NCBI RefSeq assembly: GCF_900104635.1
Contig: NZ_FNWC01000007.1
Span: forward strand, 1 to 64,000
Direction: 5' to 3'
Source: Coprococcus phoceensis
GTDB taxonomy: Bacteria; Bacillota; Clostridia; Lachnospirales; Lachnospiraceae
DNA length: 64,000 nt
Numbering within the stretch: position 1 is the first letter of the stretch; every line of letters starts with the position of its first letter. A program made the translations under genes and the position numbers. Shown here piece by piece: positions 54,654 to 64,000 of the stretch. The notes under the pieces were generated by a model, which was not told the DNA's origin, ran no database searches, and worked only from the letters and a program-made list of their open reading frames with translations.

Positions 54654-56736
54654 AATTAGTTACCTCCTGATTGATTGAACGCATTCCTTTTGTCGTTGCA
54701 CAGATTGGTTTATCGAAAATCATCAGTGCGGACGGAAGAATAAAGATTACGGTGAACATACTGATAATTGCACCACGTGCCATCAGGCTGCAGAGAGCGG
54801 AAATCATATCAATGTCAGAATATAGTCCGACTCCAAATGTCGCGGCAAAAAATCCAAGTGCAGATACGATAACGGAGCTGATGGAAGTTGAAAGCGCGAT
54901 ATAAACAGCCTCTTTTTTTGGTTTTCCTTTGCAGCGCTCTTTTTTATACCGTGTTGTCATCAAGATTGCGTAATCGACAGTTGCACCGAGCTGAATCGTA
55001 CCGATTACGATAGATGCAATAAACGGCATCTTCACTCCGGTATAGTATGGAATTCCCAAGTTGATAAAGATTGCAAATTCAATGACAGATACAAGAATCA
55101 GTGGCAGTGAGCCGGATTTGAATACAAATGCAATGATAATGAAAATTGCAATGATCGAAATGGCACTGACTACTTTAAAGTCTTTGTCGGTGATTGTAAT
55201 CAGATCTTTTGTACACGGTGCTTCGCCGATTAACATTGCGGATTTGTCATGGCTTTTTATGATTTTATTTAATTCGGTACATTGCTTGTTTACTTCGTCA
55301 GTTGCAGCTTTATATTCAGACTGTACTAAAATCAATTGCCAGTCTCCTTGTTTTAATGTCTCTGTCAATTCGCCCGGAATCATATCGCGCGGGATGGAAG
55401 AACCGAGAAGACTATCAAGTCCAAGCGCAAATTTGACACCTTTTACATCAGACATCTCCTGAAGCATTTCCTTTGCCTCTTTGGAAGACAGATCAGCGTC
55501 TGCCAAAACCATATGTGTCGCATTCATGTCAAAGGTATTGCTCAGCTTTTCGTTTGCCTTTATGCTGTCCAGGTATTTTGGAAGGGTAGCATCTAAGTTA
55601 TAATACACATCGGCTTTCGTGTATCCCCAGACTGCAGGACCTAATACTAACAGGAAGACAACGGCAAATACTTTGTAATGATCCGTGACAAAGTGTGTCA
55701 GTTTTTCCATCTTAGGAATGAGGGAGCGGTGTGAAGTTTTTTCAATCCATTTATCAAAAACCAAAATAAAAGAAGGAAGAATAGTCACACAGCTGAGGAC
55801 ACCGAAGACAACACCTTTTGCCATGACGATGCCAAGATCCATTCCAAGCGTGAAGCTCATGAAGCAAAGTGCGATAAATCCTGCTACAGTAGTGACAGAG
55901 CTTCCCAAAACGGAAGAAAAAGTGTTGGAGATGGCATGTGCCATCGCACGGTCTTTGTCGTTTGGAAAACGTTCCTGATTTTCCTGATAACTGTGCCACA
56001 GAAAAATCGAGTAGTCCATTGTAACTCCGAGTTGAAGGACAGCACTTAGCGCTTTTGTAATATAGGAAATTTCTCCAAGAAAATAATTGGTTCCCATATT
56101 ATATACGATCGCCATTCCGATACTGAGCATAAAGAATACCGGAAGAATCCAGCAATTTGTACAGAGGGCAAGAACAATGGATGTAAGTACCACGGCGATC
56201 AGCACGTACATAGAAGTCTCTTTTTCGGAGAGTGCCTTGATATCCGTTACGACTGCTGACATACTGCTAAGATAACATTGCTTATTTGTGATGCTTCGAA
56301 TCTCTGTGATGGCATCCATTGTGTTATCAGCAGAAGTTGTGTCGTCGAAGAAGATAGCCATCAGTGTGGAATAATCTTTTTGAAAAATGTCTTTGATTTT
56401 GTCTGGAAGAGAATCAATCGGAACGGACAGGTCAGAGATCGAATCGTACCAGATGACATCGGCAACACCGTCTACAGCTTCAATTTTCTTTTTTACATCG
56501 GTCACTTCTTTGGTTGTCATACCTTCGACTACTTCCATTGCGAAGGCGCCTTTCCCAAAATCATCCATCAGAATCTCCTGACCTTTCATGGTATCAATAT
56601 TATCCGGAAGATAATACAGGATATCGTAGTTGACTCTGGTGTTGAAGTATCCGAAAGCAGAAGGGATTAAAAGCAAAAAACCGATAATTAGAATGGCAAT
56701 TCGGTGCTTTGCAATCTTTTTTCCTACTTTCACCAT
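54634..56736 (-). CDS. MMPL-family RND transporter
   Basis: A 700-residue exporter of the MMPL/RND superfamily with two repeats, each a single helix, an external domain and a group of five to six helices. The motif GVTMDYSIFLWH (first half) and GATVDYAILMTT (second half) carry the Asp-Tyr pair of proton relay. Relatives move lipids, siderophores or drugs. AGGAGGAATTTTT precedes the ATG at 56736. It is the first gene of a two-gene operon with the repeat protein and faces its TetR regulator. Confidence 0.86.
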   Translation of the reverse strand: MVKVGKKIAKHRIAILIIGFLLLIPSAFGYFNTRVNYDILYYLPDNIDTMKGQEILMDDFGKGAFAMEVVEGMTTKEVTDVKKKIEAVDGVADVIWYDSISDLSVPIDSLPDKIKDIFQKDYSTLMAIFFDDTTSADNTMDAITEIRSITNKQCYLSSMSAVVTDIKALSEKETSMYVLIAVVLTSIVLALCTNCWILPVFFMLSIGMAIVYNMGTNYFLGEISYITKALSAVLQLGVTMDYSIFLWHSYQENQERFPNDKDRAMAHAISNTFSSVLGSSVTTVAGFIALCFMSFTLGMDLGIVMAKGVVFGVLSCVTILPSFILVFDKWIEKTSHRSLIPKMEKLTHFVTDHYKVFAVVFLLVLGPAVWGYTKADVYYNLDATLPKYLDSIKANEKLSNTFDMNATHMVLADADLSSKEAKEMLQEMSDVKGVKFALGLDSLLGSSIPRDMIPGELTETLKQGDWQLILVQSEYKAATDEVNKQCTELNKIIKSHDKSAMLIGEAPCTKDLITITDKDFKVVSAISIIAIFIIIAFVFKSGSLPLILVSVIEFAIFINLGIPYYTGVKMPFIASIVIGTIQLGATVDYAILMTTRYKKERCKGKPKKEAVYIALSTSISSVIVSALGFFAATFGVGLYSDIDMISALCSLMARGAIISMFTVIFILPSALMIFDKPICATTKGMRSINQEVTNYEKQRL

Positions 56737-56757
56737 AAAAATTCCTCCTTTTCAAAT

Positions 56758-56772
56758 ATGACTAACAGTCAT
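56758..56772. promoter_or_regulatory. TetR operator 1
   Basis: ATGACT-AAC-AGTCAT, a perfect inverted repeat in the MMPL leader region. Confidence 0.7.
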
Positions 56773-56787
56773 TTTTAACTATCTAAG

Positions 56788-56816
56788 AGTATAACCTAAA
56801 AATGACTACAAGTCAA
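56788..56816 (-). promoter_or_regulatory. Promoter of the MMPL operon with TetR operator 2
   Basis: On the minus strand TTGACT (56816-56811), 17 bp, TATACT (56793-56788). The -35 element lies inside TGACT-ACA-AGTCA (56803-56815), so a bound regulator would block it. Confidence 0.7.
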
Positions 56817-56834
56817 TAATTTGGAAGTGAAAAG

Positions 56835-56863
56835 TTGACTTTTGGTCATTTGGAAATTATAAT
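56835..56863 (+). promoter_or_regulatory. Promoter of the tetR gene with TetR operator 3
   Basis: TTGACT (56835-56840), 17 bp, TATAAT (56858-56863). The -35 overlaps TGACT-TTT-GGTCA (56836-56848), one base from the other operators. It fixes the gene start downstream, at 56898. Confidence 0.7.
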
Positions 56864-56897
56864 AGGGAAAGAAAATGGACAAAGCGAGGAAAAATAC

Positions 56898-57509
56898 ATG
56901 GGAAAAGTAGATGAAAACAAACAGCAGAAAGAAGATGCGCTTTTTAGAAGCGCGTATAATTTGTTTATGTCAAAAGGAATTTCCAAGACGTCGATACATG
57001 ATATTGTTCAGGATGCAGGAGTTGCCAAAGGTACGTTTTATCTTTATTTTAAGGACAAGTTTGAAATTCGAGACAGACTGATTGCAAGGACTGCAGAGAA
57101 ACTTTTTAAGGCAGCAAATACAGAACTGAAAAAAGTGAATGTTCCGAAATTTGAAGATAAAATTATTTTTATTGTGGATTATGTATTAGAGCAGATGAAA
57201 AAGAATAAGGCAGTTCTACGGTTTGTCTCGAAGAATCTGAGTTGGGGAGTTTTCAGGGCAGCTATTGAACAAAAGGAAGAAGCGACAGGAGTAAAAAACC
57301 TGTTGGAGGAGTTGTTGGCGGAATGTCCGGATGTGCATATTGAAGCGCCGGATACGATGTTGTTTCTCATTATTGAATTGGCAAGTTCTGCCTCGTACAG
57401 CACGATATTGGACAATGATCCCGTAAGCTATGAGGAATTAAAACCATATTTAAATGCCAGCATCCGGGCAATCATAAAAAGTCATATGTCCACAATACAG
57501 AGACAATAG
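56898..57509 (+). CDS. TetR-family repressor
   Basis: A 203-residue regulator. The N-terminal HTH is DALFRSAYNLFMSKGISKTSIHDIVQDAGVAKGTFYLYFKDKFEIRDRL; the rest is a helical ligand domain. The ATG 56898 follows GAGGAAAAATAC and lies 34 bases beyond the -10 element; an upstream in-frame start would precede the promoter's own start point. Three matching inverted repeats in the divergent region make it the likely repressor of both itself and the MMPL operon. Inducer unknown. Confidence 0.88.
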   Translation: MGKVDENKQQKEDALFRSAYNLFMSKGISKTSIHDIVQDAGVAKGTFYLYFKDKFEIRDRLIARTAEKLFKAANTELKKVNVPKFEDKIIFIVDYVLEQMKKNKAVLRFVSKNLSWGVFRAAIEQKEEATGVKNLLEELLAECPDVHIEAPDTMLFLIIELASSASYSTILDNDPVSYEELKPYLNASIRAIIKSHMSTIQRQ

Positions 57510-57600
57510 TAGGAAGAAAATTTAATTTAAAGAAAGAATATCCTGTGGTTGTATTCCGTGGAAAGACATGTTAAAATGAGACGGTGAGGTTGATGTGAAA

Positions 57601-58611
57601 ATGAAAAAAAAGATTCTTATGATTGGTACAGGTGGAACAATCGCTTCAAAACAAACGGAACACGGGCTTGCACCGGGACTGTCGTCGGAGGATATTTTAT
57701 CCTATATTCCGCAGGTTGAAAGTGTCTGTGATGTGGATACATTGCAGGTGTGTAATATTGACAGTACAAATGTTACTCCAATGCATTGGAGACTTCTTGC
57801 AGAGACGATCGAAAAGAATTATGCGCAGTATGACGGATTTGTTATTTGCCATGGAACAGACACACTGGCATATACAGCGGCGGCATTATCCTATATGATT
57901 CAAAATTCTTCAAAACCGATTGTCATTACCGGGGCGCAAAAGCCGATTAATATGGATGTGACAGATGCAAAGACGAATCTGCTTGACAGTTTTATTTATG
58001 CGGCAGATGAAGATTCACAGGATGTGACAATTGTATTTGACGGAAAAGTGATTGTGGGAACAAGAGCAAAAAAGGAGCGGGCGAAAAGTTACAATGCGTT
58101 TTCAAGCATTAATTTTCCGTATCCTGCTGTGATTCAGGATCAGCGCGTGATCCGCTATATTCCTTCTATTCCGCATGAGAAAGACGTAATGTTTTATTAT
58201 GATATGAAGGAAAGCATTTATGTATTGAAATTGATTCCGGGAATGAAAGCAGATATTTTGACGTACATTTTTGAAAATTATGATGCGATTGTAATTGAGA
58301 GCTTTGGCGTAGGAGGTCTTCCTGAGACAATTGTGGAGACGTTCTACAAAGAGATGAGCAGTTGGATTGAACGAGGGAAGATCGTGGTTATGACAACACA
58401 GGTGGCAAATGAGGGAAGTAATATGACAGTCTACGAAGTTGGGAAAAAAGTAAAACAGGACTTTAATTTGCTTGAAGCATATGATATGACTTTGGAGGCG
58501 ACGATTACTAAATTGATGTGGCTGATGGGGCTTCCGAAGATGAAGTATAAAGAGTTTAAGAACAGATTTTATACGATGGTGAACCATGACATTCTTTTTA
58601 CAAAAAAATAG
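57601..58611 (+). CDS. ansA: L-asparaginase (type I-like, cytosolic)
   Basis: Hydrolyses asparagine to aspartate and ammonia. The 336-residue protein has both catalytic-Thr motifs, MIGTGGTIASKQ near the start and CHGTDTLAYTAAAL about residue 85, and ITGAQKPINMDVTDAKTNL with the Lys/Asp of the second triad. No signal peptide. GGTGAGG fits either ATG 57601 or an in-frame GTG six bases earlier. GVGGLPETI precedes the C-terminal domain. Confidence 0.9.
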   Translation: MKKKILMIGTGGTIASKQTEHGLAPGLSSEDILSYIPQVESVCDVDTLQVCNIDSTNVTPMHWRLLAETIEKNYAQYDGFVICHGTDTLAYTAAALSYMIQNSSKPIVITGAQKPINMDVTDAKTNLLDSFIYAADEDSQDVTIVFDGKVIVGTRAKKERAKSYNAFSSINFPYPAVIQDQRVIRYIPSIPHEKDVMFYYDMKESIYVLKLIPGMKADILTYIFENYDAIVIESFGVGGLPETIVETFYKEMSSWIERGKIVVMTTQVANEGSNMTVYEVGKKVKQDFNLLEAYDMTLEATITKLMWLMGLPKMKYKEFKNRFYTMVNHDILFTKK

Positions 58612-58629
58612 AGGGGATTCGAAAAATTT

Positions 58630-59493
58630 ATGGAACGGACAAAGAAGATAAAGGAATATGTAATTATTACGTTGGGAACATTGATTGTCTCGATGGCAGT
58701 TTATTTTTTCCTGCTGCCAAGTAATGTAGTTGTGGGAAGCTTGTCGGGACTTGTGATGGTACTGGCGACGTTTATACCACTTAAAATTTCGGTTATGACA
58801 TTTATTTTAAATGCGGTTCTTCTTGTAGTAGGCTTTCTGTTTATCGGAAAGGAATTCGGAGCAAAGACCGTATACACATCGCTTTTAATGCCGATATTTT
58901 TGTATGTGTTTGAGTTGATTTTTCCGAACAACAAGTCGCTGACAAATGATGTGGTGCTTGACACGATCTGTTATATTCTTGTCGTGAGCGTTGGACTTGC
59001 TCTTTTGTTCAATGCGAATGCATCTTCCGGAGGATTGGACATCGTGGCGAAACTTTTGAACAAATATCTGCATATTGAGATTGGAAAAGCGATGACGCTT
59101 GCGGGAATGTGTACGGCGATCAGTTCTATTTTCGTGTATGATACGAAGACATTGGTGCTGAGTATTTTGGGAACTTATGCAAATGGAATTGTTCTGGACC
59201 ATTTTATTGATGGATTTAACAGAAGAAAACGAATCTGTATTCTTACAGAACAGTATAAAGAATTACAAAATTTTATTGTCCACGAATTACACCGTGGTGT
59301 GACATTGTATCCGGCAATTGGTGGATATAATAATGAAGAAAAGATAGAATTGGTGACGATTCTTACAAGAAATGAATATGCGGAAGTATTGAATTATCTA
59401 CATTCGGTTGATGAGAATGCATTTGTCACTGTCTCAACAGTAAATGAAGTGATTGGACAGTGGAATGTGAAACAGAAGATGCGGGGCATTTAG
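58630..59493 (+). CDS. YitT-family membrane protein
   Basis: A 287-residue protein with five to six N-terminal helices (DUF161: FLLPSNVVVGSLSGLVMVL, ASSGGLDIVAKLLNKY) and a cytosolic C-terminal DUF2179 domain (RGVTLYPAIGGYNNEEKIELVTILTRNEY, DENAFVTVSTVNEVIG). Such proteins are universal in Firmicutes and of unknown role. GGGGATTCG precedes the ATG. Spaced 18 bases behind the asparaginase gene. Confidence 0.86.
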   Translation: MERTKKIKEYVIITLGTLIVSMAVYFFLLPSNVVVGSLSGLVMVLATFIPLKISVMTFILNAVLLVVGFLFIGKEFGAKTVYTSLLMPIFLYVFELIFPNNKSLTNDVVLDTICYILVVSVGLALLFNANASSGGLDIVAKLLNKYLHIEIGKAMTLAGMCTAISSIFVYDTKTLVLSILGTYANGIVLDHFIDGFNRRKRICILTEQYKELQNFIVHELHRGVTLYPAIGGYNNEEKIELVTILTRNEYAEVLNYLHSVDENAFVTVSTVNEVIGQWNVKQKMRGI

Positions 59494-59510
59494 CGTAACA
59501 GGAGGACAAG

Positions 59511-60158
59511 ATGAGAGATTACAAATATATTTTGTTTGATTTGGACGGAACATTAACAGACCCGAAAGAAGGAATCACGAAGTCGGTTGCATATGCATTG
59601 AAACATTTTGGGATCGATGTGGAAGATTTGGACACATTATGCAAGTTCATTGGACCACCGCTCAAGGATTCTTTTATGCAATATTATGGACTGAGTGAGG
59701 ATGATGCACACCTTGCGGTGGAAAAATACAGGGAATATTTTGAACCGTGTGGAATGTTTCAAAACAAAGTGTATGACGGGGTGGAAAATCTGTTAAAGGA
59801 ACTGAAAACAAGTGGAAAAGAGATTGTTCTTGCGACCTCAAAGCCGGGAGTCTATGCACAGAAAATATTGGAGCATTTTCATTTGGATTCTTACTTTTCT
59901 TATGTGGCAGGAAGTGAGCTGGATGGACGAAGAGTGAAAAAAGGCGATGTGATCGCATATGCATTAGAGAAGATGAATATAAAAGAATATTCACAGGCTG
60001 TCATGATCGGAGATCGGGAGCATGATATTATCGGAGCGAAAGAGCATGGACTTTCCTGCATCGGTGTACTTTACGGATATGGAAGCAGAGAAGAATTTGA
60101 ACGGTATGGTGCAGATTGCATTGTGGAGACGGTGAGTGAGTTGAGGGAAGAACTGTAA
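59511..60158 (+). CDS. HAD-family phosphatase (phosphoglycolate phosphatase-like)
   Basis: A 215-residue HAD hydrolase with the nucleophile motif FDLDGTLTDPKEGI, a helical cap, ATSKPG (motif II), a Lys in VKKGDV, and MIGDREHDIIGAKEHG (motif IV). The sequence and size resemble Gph/PpaX enzymes. Substrate unknown. GGAGGACAAG precedes the ATG, 17 bases after the YitT gene. Confidence 0.88.
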   Translation: MRDYKYILFDLDGTLTDPKEGITKSVAYALKHFGIDVEDLDTLCKFIGPPLKDSFMQYYGLSEDDAHLAVEKYREYFEPCGMFQNKVYDGVENLLKELKTSGKEIVLATSKPGVYAQKILEHFHLDSYFSYVAGSELDGRRVKKGDVIAYALEKMNIKEYSQAVMIGDREHDIIGAKEHGLSCIGVLYGYGSREEFERYGADCIVETVSELREEL

Positions 60159-60229
60159 TCTTAAAAATGTATGAAGAATTTTGGAACAGCTTGACAAATG
60201 GTTGTTTCGAGGATAATATATTCAGTAGT

Positions 60230-60508
60230 TTCTAAAGCAAAAGGTAATGAGAAAGAGGAGTACACATAAGTCGCTTGAAAGAGAGAACCGCTCTTAGGCT
60301 GAAAGGTGGTTTCAAGATAGAAATGTAGAAGGTAGCTTTCGAACCGGATTTCTGAACTGTGTATAATTATATAATAAGGTCAAAGTAGGAAGTCACGGGG
60401 TGGTTCACGTTAAAGAACCGACGAGATATATATGAAAGATTTCGTATATAACAAAGGTGGTACCGCGATTATTCGCCCTTTACATTTTCATGATGTAAAG
60501 GGCTTTTT
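60230..60508 (+). promoter_or_regulatory. T-box leader for valS
   Basis: tRNA-sensing riboswitch. Stem I spans about 60245-60345 with GGAGTACA, CCGCTCTTAGGCTGAAAGG and a 3' arm. The conserved T-box AAAGGTGGTACCGCG is at 60453-60467, and the terminator (GCCCTTTACAT with ATGTAAAGGGC, then TTTTT) is at 60475-60508. The antiterminator forms when uncharged tRNA(Val) binds. The specifier is probably the GTA near 60325. The tRNA-Val (TAC) at 3584 reads that codon. Confidence 0.9.
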
Positions 60509-60554
60509 ATTACGAATAATACGAATCATGAGAGGGATTTACAAGGAGGAAGTA

Positions 60555-63203
60555 ATGAGTAAAAATTTAGAGAAAACATATAATCCAAAGGAGATTGAGA
60601 CGAAACTTTATGAAAGATGGTGTGAGAATAAATATTTTCACGCAGAAGTAGATAGAAGCAAGAAACCATTTACAATTGTTATGCCGCCACCGAATATTAC
60701 GGGTAAGCTGCATATGGGACACGCACTTGACAATACATTACAGGATATTTTAATTCGTTATAAGAGAATGCAGGGGTACAATGCACTTTGGATTCCGGGA
60801 ACAGACCATGCGGCAATCTCAACAGAAGTAAAGGTTACAAACCAGTTAAAAGAAGAAGGAATTGACAAAAAAGAGCTGGGACGTGAAGGATTTTTAAAGA
60901 GAACCTGGGAATGGAAAGAAGAGTACGGCGGAACAATCACACAGCAGCTTAAGAAACTGGGAACATCTTGTGATTGGGACAGAGAGCGTTTCACAATGGA
61001 TGAGGGATGCTCCAAAGCAGTAGAAGAAGTGTTCATCAAGTTGTATGAAGAAGGATATATTTACAAAGGTTCCAGAATTATCAACTGGTGTCCGGTATGT
61101 AAAACTTCCCTTTCTGATGCGGAAGTAGAGCATGAGGAACAGGCAGGACATTTCTGGCATATCAAATACCCAATCGTAGGAACAGACCGTTTCCTTGAGA
61201 TTGCGACAACACGTCCGGAGACAATGCTTGGAGATACTGCAATCGCAGTTCACCCGGATGATGACAGATATAAAGATATTGTTGGAAAGAACGTATTACT
61301 TCCATTGGTAAATAAAGAGATTCCGATTGTGGCAGACTACTATGTAGACAAAGAATTTGGAACAGGTGCGGTGAAGATTACACCAGCGCATGACCCGAAT
61401 GACTTTGAAGTTGGAAAACGTCACAACTTGCCGGAGATCAATATCATGAACGATGATGCGACAATCAATGAACATGGTGGAAAATATGCAGGCATGGATC
61501 GCTATGAGGCAAGAAAAGCAATCGTGGCAGATTTGGAAGAGCAGGGATACCTTGTGAAAATCGAAGACCACACACACAATGTAGGAACACATGACAGATG
61601 TCACACAACAGTGGAACCGTTGATTAAACAACAATGGTTTGTGAAGATGGAAGAACTTGCAAAACCGGCGATCAATGCGTTAAAGGCTGGAGAATTAAAA
61701 TTTGTTCCTGAACGTTTTGACAAGATTTATCTGCACTGGCTGGAAAATATCCGTGACTGGTGTATTTCAAGACAGATTTGGTGGGGACACAGAATTCCTG
61801 CTTACTATTGTGACGAGTGCGGGGAATTTGTAGTGGCAAGAGAGATGCCGGAAGTATGTCCGCACTGTGGATGTACACATTTTACACAGGATGAAGATAC
61901 ACTTGATACATGGTTCAGTTCAGCGCTCTGGCCGTTCTCAACACTTGGCTGGCCGGACAGCACAGAGGAATTGGATTACTTCTATCCGACAGATGTGCTT
62001 GTGACAGGATATGATATCATTTTCTTCTGGGTAATCCGTATGGTATTCTCAGCGTTTGCACACACAGGAAAATCACCGTTCCACACAGTATTCATTCACG
62101 GACTTGTGCGTGATTCACAGGGACGTAAGATGAGTAAATCACTTGGAAACGGAATTGATCCGTTGGAAGTGATCGAACAATACGGTGCAGATGCGCTTCG
62201 TATGACGCTTGTGACAGGAAATGCGCCGGGAAATGATATGCGTTTCTATGATGAGCGAGTTGAGGCAAACAGAAACTTTGCGAACAAAGTATGGAATGCA
62301 TCTCGTTTTATCTTGATGAACATGGAAGATAAGACAATTACAACACCGGATCTGGGTGAGTTGACACCGACAGATAAGTGGATTCTTTCAAAAGTGAATA
62401 CACTTGCAAAAGACGTGACAGAGAATATGGATAAGTTTGAGCTTGGAATCGCACTTCAGAAAGTATATGACTTTATCTGGGATGAGTTCTGTGACTGGTA
62501 TATTGAGCTTGCAAAATATCGTATGTATCATGCAGATGAAGATGCAAAAGCTGCAAATGCGACATTATGGACCTTGAAAACAGTATTGGCAAACGGCTTG
62601 AAATTGTTACATCCGTTTATGCCGTTTGTGTCTGAGGAAATCTACAGTGCATTAGTGCCGGAAGAAGAGTCTTTGATGATGTCAACATGGCCACAATATA
62701 AAGAAGAGTGGAATTTTGCGGCAGAAGAGAATGTGGTAGAACACATGAAAGAAGTAATTCGTGGTGTGCGTAACGTGCGCGCAGAGATGAATGTTGCACC
62801 TAGCCGTAAAGCAAAAGCATTTATTGTATGCGAGAATGAGACATTGAGAAATGGTTTGGAAGAAATCAAAATCTCTTCTGCTCCTTTAATGAATGCAAGT
62901 GAGATTGTGATTCAGTCAGACAAGGAAGGCGTTGCTGAAGATGCAGTTTCCGTTGTTGTGACAGATGCAGTTGTATATCTTCCGTTGGCAGAACTGGTAG
63001 ATTTTGAACAGGAAATTGAACGTCTGAAAAAGGAAGAAGCAAAATTAGAGAAAGAACTTGCTCGTGTAAACGGAATGCTTGGCAATGAAAAATTCATCAG
63101 CAAAGCGCCGGAAGCTAAGATTAATGAAGAAAAGGCAAAATTAGAAAAATATACACAAATGATGGAACAGGTAAAAGAAAGACTTGCAGGACTTCAAAAA
63201 TAA
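60555..63203 (+). CDS. valS: Valyl-tRNA synthetase
   Basis: Class I synthetase of 882 residues that charges tRNA(Val). [15 protein letters not shown] holds the HIGH-type motif (HMGH), the editing domain has [17 protein letters not shown], and [14 protein letters not shown] the KMSKS loop. A Val-type coiled coil ([21 protein letters not shown]) ends the protein. ATG 60555 follows AAGGAGGAAG; the longer open frame from 60432 is the T-box region and is not translated. Its expression is under the T-box. Confidence 0.97.
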   Translation: MSKNLEKTYNPKEIETKLYERWCENKYFHAEVDRSKKPFTIVMPPPNITGKLHMGHALDNTLQDILIRYKRMQGYNALWIPGTDHAAISTEVKVTNQLKEEGIDKKELGREGFLKRTWEWKEEYGGTITQQLKKLGTSCDWDRERFTMDEGCSKAVEEVFIKLYEEGYIYKGSRIINWCPVCKTSLSDAEVEHEEQAGHFWHIKYPIVGTDRFLEIATTRPETMLGDTAIAVHPDDDRYKDIVGKNVLLPLVNKEIPIVADYYVDKEFGTGAVKITPAHDPNDFEVGKRHNLPEINIMNDDATINEHGGKYAGMDRYEARKAIVADLEEQGYLVKIEDHTHNVGTHDRCHTTVEPLIKQQWFVKMEELAKPAINALKAGELKFVPERFDKIYLHWLENIRDWCISRQIWWGHRIPAYYCDECGEFVVAREMPEVCPHCGCTHFTQDEDTLDTWFSSALWPFSTLGWPDSTEELDYFYPTDVLVTGYDIIFFWVIRMVFSAFAHTGKSPFHTVFIHGLVRDSQGRKMSKSLGNGIDPLEVIEQYGADALRMTLVTGNAPGNDMRFYDERVEANRNFANKVWNASRFILMNMEDKTITTPDLGELTPTDKWILSKVNTLAKDVTENMDKFELGIALQKVYDFIWDEFCDWYIELAKYRMYHADEDAKAANATLWTLKTVLANGLKLLHPFMPFVSEEIYSALVPEEESLMMSTWPQYKEEWNFAAEENVVEHMKEVIRGVRNVRAEMNVAPSRKAKAFIVCENETLRNGLEEIKISSAPLMNASEIVIQSDKEGVAEDAVSVVVTDAVVYLPLAELVDFEQEIERLKKEEAKLEKELARVNGMLGNEKFISKAPEAKINEEKAKLEKYTQMMEQVKERLAGLQK

Positions 63204-63241
63204 GTCCTGCGAAAGTCAGGAAATATAGGTGAGGTTAGAGT

Positions 63242-64000
63242 ATGAAACGAATCCACATCAGGAAACCAGATATAAAGGGGAAATTTCAAAAACTAAGACA
63301 TTTAAAAAAGGAAGATATCAAAGAATATTGGCATAAAAAGAAACTTCGAAGAGAAGCAATTTTGGAAAAGAGAAGAAACAGTGCTTTTGCAAAAAAAATG
63401 CAGCCTGTCTACAAAATCATGAACCGATTTTCACTTTTGCTGCATGTGTTGTACGCGTGTCTGATCAACCTTGTGATTGAATCAATTTCAAGACACTCAT
63501 TTTTTGCCGCATGGGATTATATGGTCGGTTCGCCTTGGACATTTTTGTTTAATACGTACTTGATATTTATTACATTTTTACTCGTATATTTGGTGAGAAG
63601 ACGTGTTTTTGTGCGTATATTGATTACCGCTTTCTGGATGATACTTGGTATTACAAATGGCTATATGCTGATGGTGAGGGTAACACCATTCAATGCACAG
63701 GATTTAAAGGTTGCAGGCGATGCGGTGACATTGTTTGATAAATATTTTTCCGGATTTGAGGGCATGATGCTGGCTGTAGGAATCATTGCAGTTGTTGTGT
63801 GGCTCATATCCATGTGGAGAAGAGGCGGACAATACCAGGGAAAGATGCATCGTATTATTGCGCTGATCGGAATTGTGTTCTGCTTTGGAATTACCGGATT
63901 GATCACAAATCTGGCAATCAATAAGCGTGTAGTCTCAAATTATTTTGGGAATATCGCATTTGCGTATGAGGATTATGGATTTCCGTATTGCTTTAGTGCA
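63242..64000 (+). CDS. LTA-synthase-family protein, N-terminal part (cut by window end)
   Basis: An open frame of 253 codons reaching the window edge. The start ATG has AGGTGAGG upstream. A strongly basic N-terminal tail (KKEDIKEYWHKKKLRREAI) of about 55 residues precedes four to five hydrophobic helices. The loop LMVRVTPFNAQDLKV and the end NYFGNIAFAYEDYGFPYCFSA match the membrane part and linker of LtaS-type sulfatase-fold proteins. The extracellular catalytic domain must lie beyond the window. Likely role is glycerol-phosphate polymer or similar envelope synthesis. Confidence 0.75.
   Translation, partial: MKRIHIRKPDIKGKFQKLRHLKKEDIKEYWHKKKLRREAILEKRRNSAFAKKMQPVYKIMNRFSLLLHVLYACLINLVIESISRHSFFAAWDYMVGSPWTFLFNTYLIFITFLLVYLVRRRVFVRILITAFWMILGITNGYMLMVRVTPFNAQDLKVAGDAVTLFDKYFSGFEGMMLAVGIIAVVVWLISMWRRGGQYQGKMHRIIALIGIVFCFGITGLITNLAINKRVVSNYFGNIAFAYEDYGFPYCFSA

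Noticed and set aside
60432..60554. An N-terminal extension of valS
   Set aside because: It runs through the T-box and terminator; the ATG at 60555 has the ribosome site and matches the family start.

Overview
The window looks like a chromosomal segment of a low-G+C anaerobic Firmicute, most likely a gut Lachnospiraceae (Clostridia). This rests on several features. Two phosphofructokinases carry pyrophosphate-type residues. There is a rubrerythrin, a small ferredoxin and a second ferritin-like protein. A DUF4317 protein, a YlmC/YmxH sporulation-type protein, a T-box ahead of valS and a truncated LTA-synthase-type gene are also present, with purine-rich GGAGG ribosome sites throughout. Genus cannot be fixed from the sequence alone. 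No phage, insertion sequence or CRISPR array was seen.

Layout: 109-3005 is a complete 23S rRNA, followed by eight tRNAs (Asn, Glu, Thr, Met, Asp, Val, Leu, Arg) and a terminator. No 5S gene lies between the 23S and the tRNAs. 4-13.4 kb holds a stand-alone peptidoglycan glycosyltransferase, a GlpP-type antiterminator, two paralogous PPi-type phosphofructokinases, a glycosyltransferase and a rubrerythrin. Between the kinases sits an unusual two-gene membrane locus: a degenerate kinase-TM-helical-repeat protein and an Ig-like repeat surface protein. 13.4-29.3 kb carries DUF4317, a subtilisin-like protease, an ABC-2 exporter, a prolyl-tRNA editing protein, a PatB-type C-S lyase, a NitT/TauT-type importer, a heterodimeric ABC exporter, ferredoxin, a ferritin-like protein and an XRE regulator.

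29.5-41 kb holds an M18 aminopeptidase, a YjeM-type permease with an apparent 5' frameshift, a NatAB-type exporter, ymxH, nrdR, truA, an exonuclease III and an isochorismatase-like hydrolase. It ends with a three-gene unit: a Glt/TcyP-type symporter, a secreted protein ending in Cys, and a lipoprotein with two thioredoxin-like segments. 41-44.9 kb is a coenzyme A locus (coaBC, a structured leader, a panT-like ECF S component, coaX) plus an SDR reductase.

45-52 kb is the most accessory-looking part. It has an ArsR/ArsP operon with two matching operators and a truncated arsenate reductase, an Rrf2 regulator, a macrodomain/SirTM sirtuin pair without its usual lipoylation partners, and a GntR regulator. 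These are followed by a Gfo/Idh/MocA pseudogene, a PPC-domain protein, an apparently leaderless ArsR gene and a small HD hydrolase. 52.4-57.5 kb is a TetR-controlled MMPL/YhgE-type envelope operon with three TGACT-N3-AGTCA operators in the divergent promoter region. 57.6-64 kb holds an asparaginase, a YitT protein, a HAD phosphatase, a valine T-box with valS, and the start of an LTA-synthase-family gene cut by the window edge.
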